Shown piece by piece: positions 33,163-33,206 of a stretch of DNA of 33,206 bases (position 1 is the first letter of the stretch; the number at the start of each line of letters is the position of its first letter). Source of the stretch: Bifidobacterium breve (lineage in GTDB: Bacteria > Actinomycetota > Actinomycetes > Nanopelagicales > Nanopelagicaceae); contig CAMDHH010000010.1 in the NCBI GenBank assembly GCA_945898065.1, positions 1-33,206 on the forward strand. The letters run 5' to 3'. The notes under the pieces are model-generated. The model was not told the DNA's origin and made no database searches. It worked only from the letters and a program-made list of their open reading frames with translations. Position numbers and translations under genes: made by a program.

Positions 33163-33193
33163 GCAAAACTTCTTTCTTTTTTAAGTGTGAAGT

Positions 33194-33206
33194 GGGGGGG
33201 GGGGGG
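33194..33206. other. Terminal run of 13 G, probable sequencing artefact
   Basis: The window ends in 13 consecutive G. No other long homopolymer of this kind occurs in the window. Poly-G ends are a known artefact of two-colour sequencing chemistry; this is probably a contig edge rather than genomic sequence. Confidence 0.6.

Noticed and set aside
1-33206. CRISPR arrays, insertion sequences, phage genes or attachment sites
   Set aside because: No regularly spaced repeats, transposase or integrase motifs, or terminal inverted repeats were found; gene content and packing look uniform throughout.

Overview
The window looks like part of a small, streamlined, low-GC actinobacterial genome. Gene content points to Actinobacteria: the actinobacterial form of DapD, an acyl-CoA carboxylase made of a beta chain, a small epsilon-like chain and a biotin carboxylase/BCCP chain, an LCP wall-ligase protein, and many apparently leaderless starts. 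By eye the DNA is AT-rich for that phylum and nearly gapless. The freshwater acI group (Nanopelagicales: Planktophila/Nanopelagicus) is my best guess; this is inference, because no rRNA or other marker lies in the window.

Layout, left to right. (1) 1-1259, minus strand: an operon with a LOG-family protein, an SRPBCC protein, a 63-residue sigma-region-4-like protein and the first codons of a probable ATP-dependent DNA ligase. (2) 1290-2204, plus: dapD. (3) 2184-8512: a cell-surface block with a SpoIID-domain protein, a two-gene polysaccharide ABC exporter and a family-2 glycosyltransferase on the minus strand, facing an LCP protein and UDP-glucose dehydrogenase on the plus strand. (4) 8490-11289: a CoA-binding protein, purE, purK and birA. 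(5) 11308-17830, plus: a tightly coupled operon accD, epsilon, maf, accA, purine nucleoside phosphorylase and phosphopentomutase-like mutase. (6) 17813-33162: a large nucleoside-catabolism region with adenosine deaminase, cytidine deaminase, a cytochrome P450, three nucleoside hydrolases, deoC with two aldehyde dehydrogenase-family genes, two tandem uridine phosphorylases, a queuosine-salvage (DUF2419/Qng1) protein, and three subunits of a nucleoside-type ABC importer.

Read together, nucleosides would enter through the ABC system (its binding protein is probably just beyond the right edge). They would be deaminated (Add, Cdd), split by hydrolases (IunH) or phosphorylases (Pnp, Udp), and pentose 1-phosphates would be isomerised by the mutase. 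Deoxyribose 5-phosphate would be cleaved by DeoC to glyceraldehyde 3-phosphate plus acetaldehyde, which the aldehyde dehydrogenase would oxidise. BirA would biotinylate the BCCP domain of AccA.

The most notable observations are: a Qng1-like gene in the nucleoside importer operon next to a nucleoside hydrolase with an altered active-site histidine; a hidden 20-codon remnant resembling the start of a nucleoside 2-deoxyribosyltransferase between them; a 7-bp core that could be the -10 element for both birA and accD; recurrent TANNNT-N6/7-start leaderless promoters, which reassign several starts; and five convergent gene pairs with no room for a terminator. No tRNA, rRNA, CRISPR array, insertion sequence or gene-free stretch over 300 bases was seen; the largest gaps are 131 and 117 bases.
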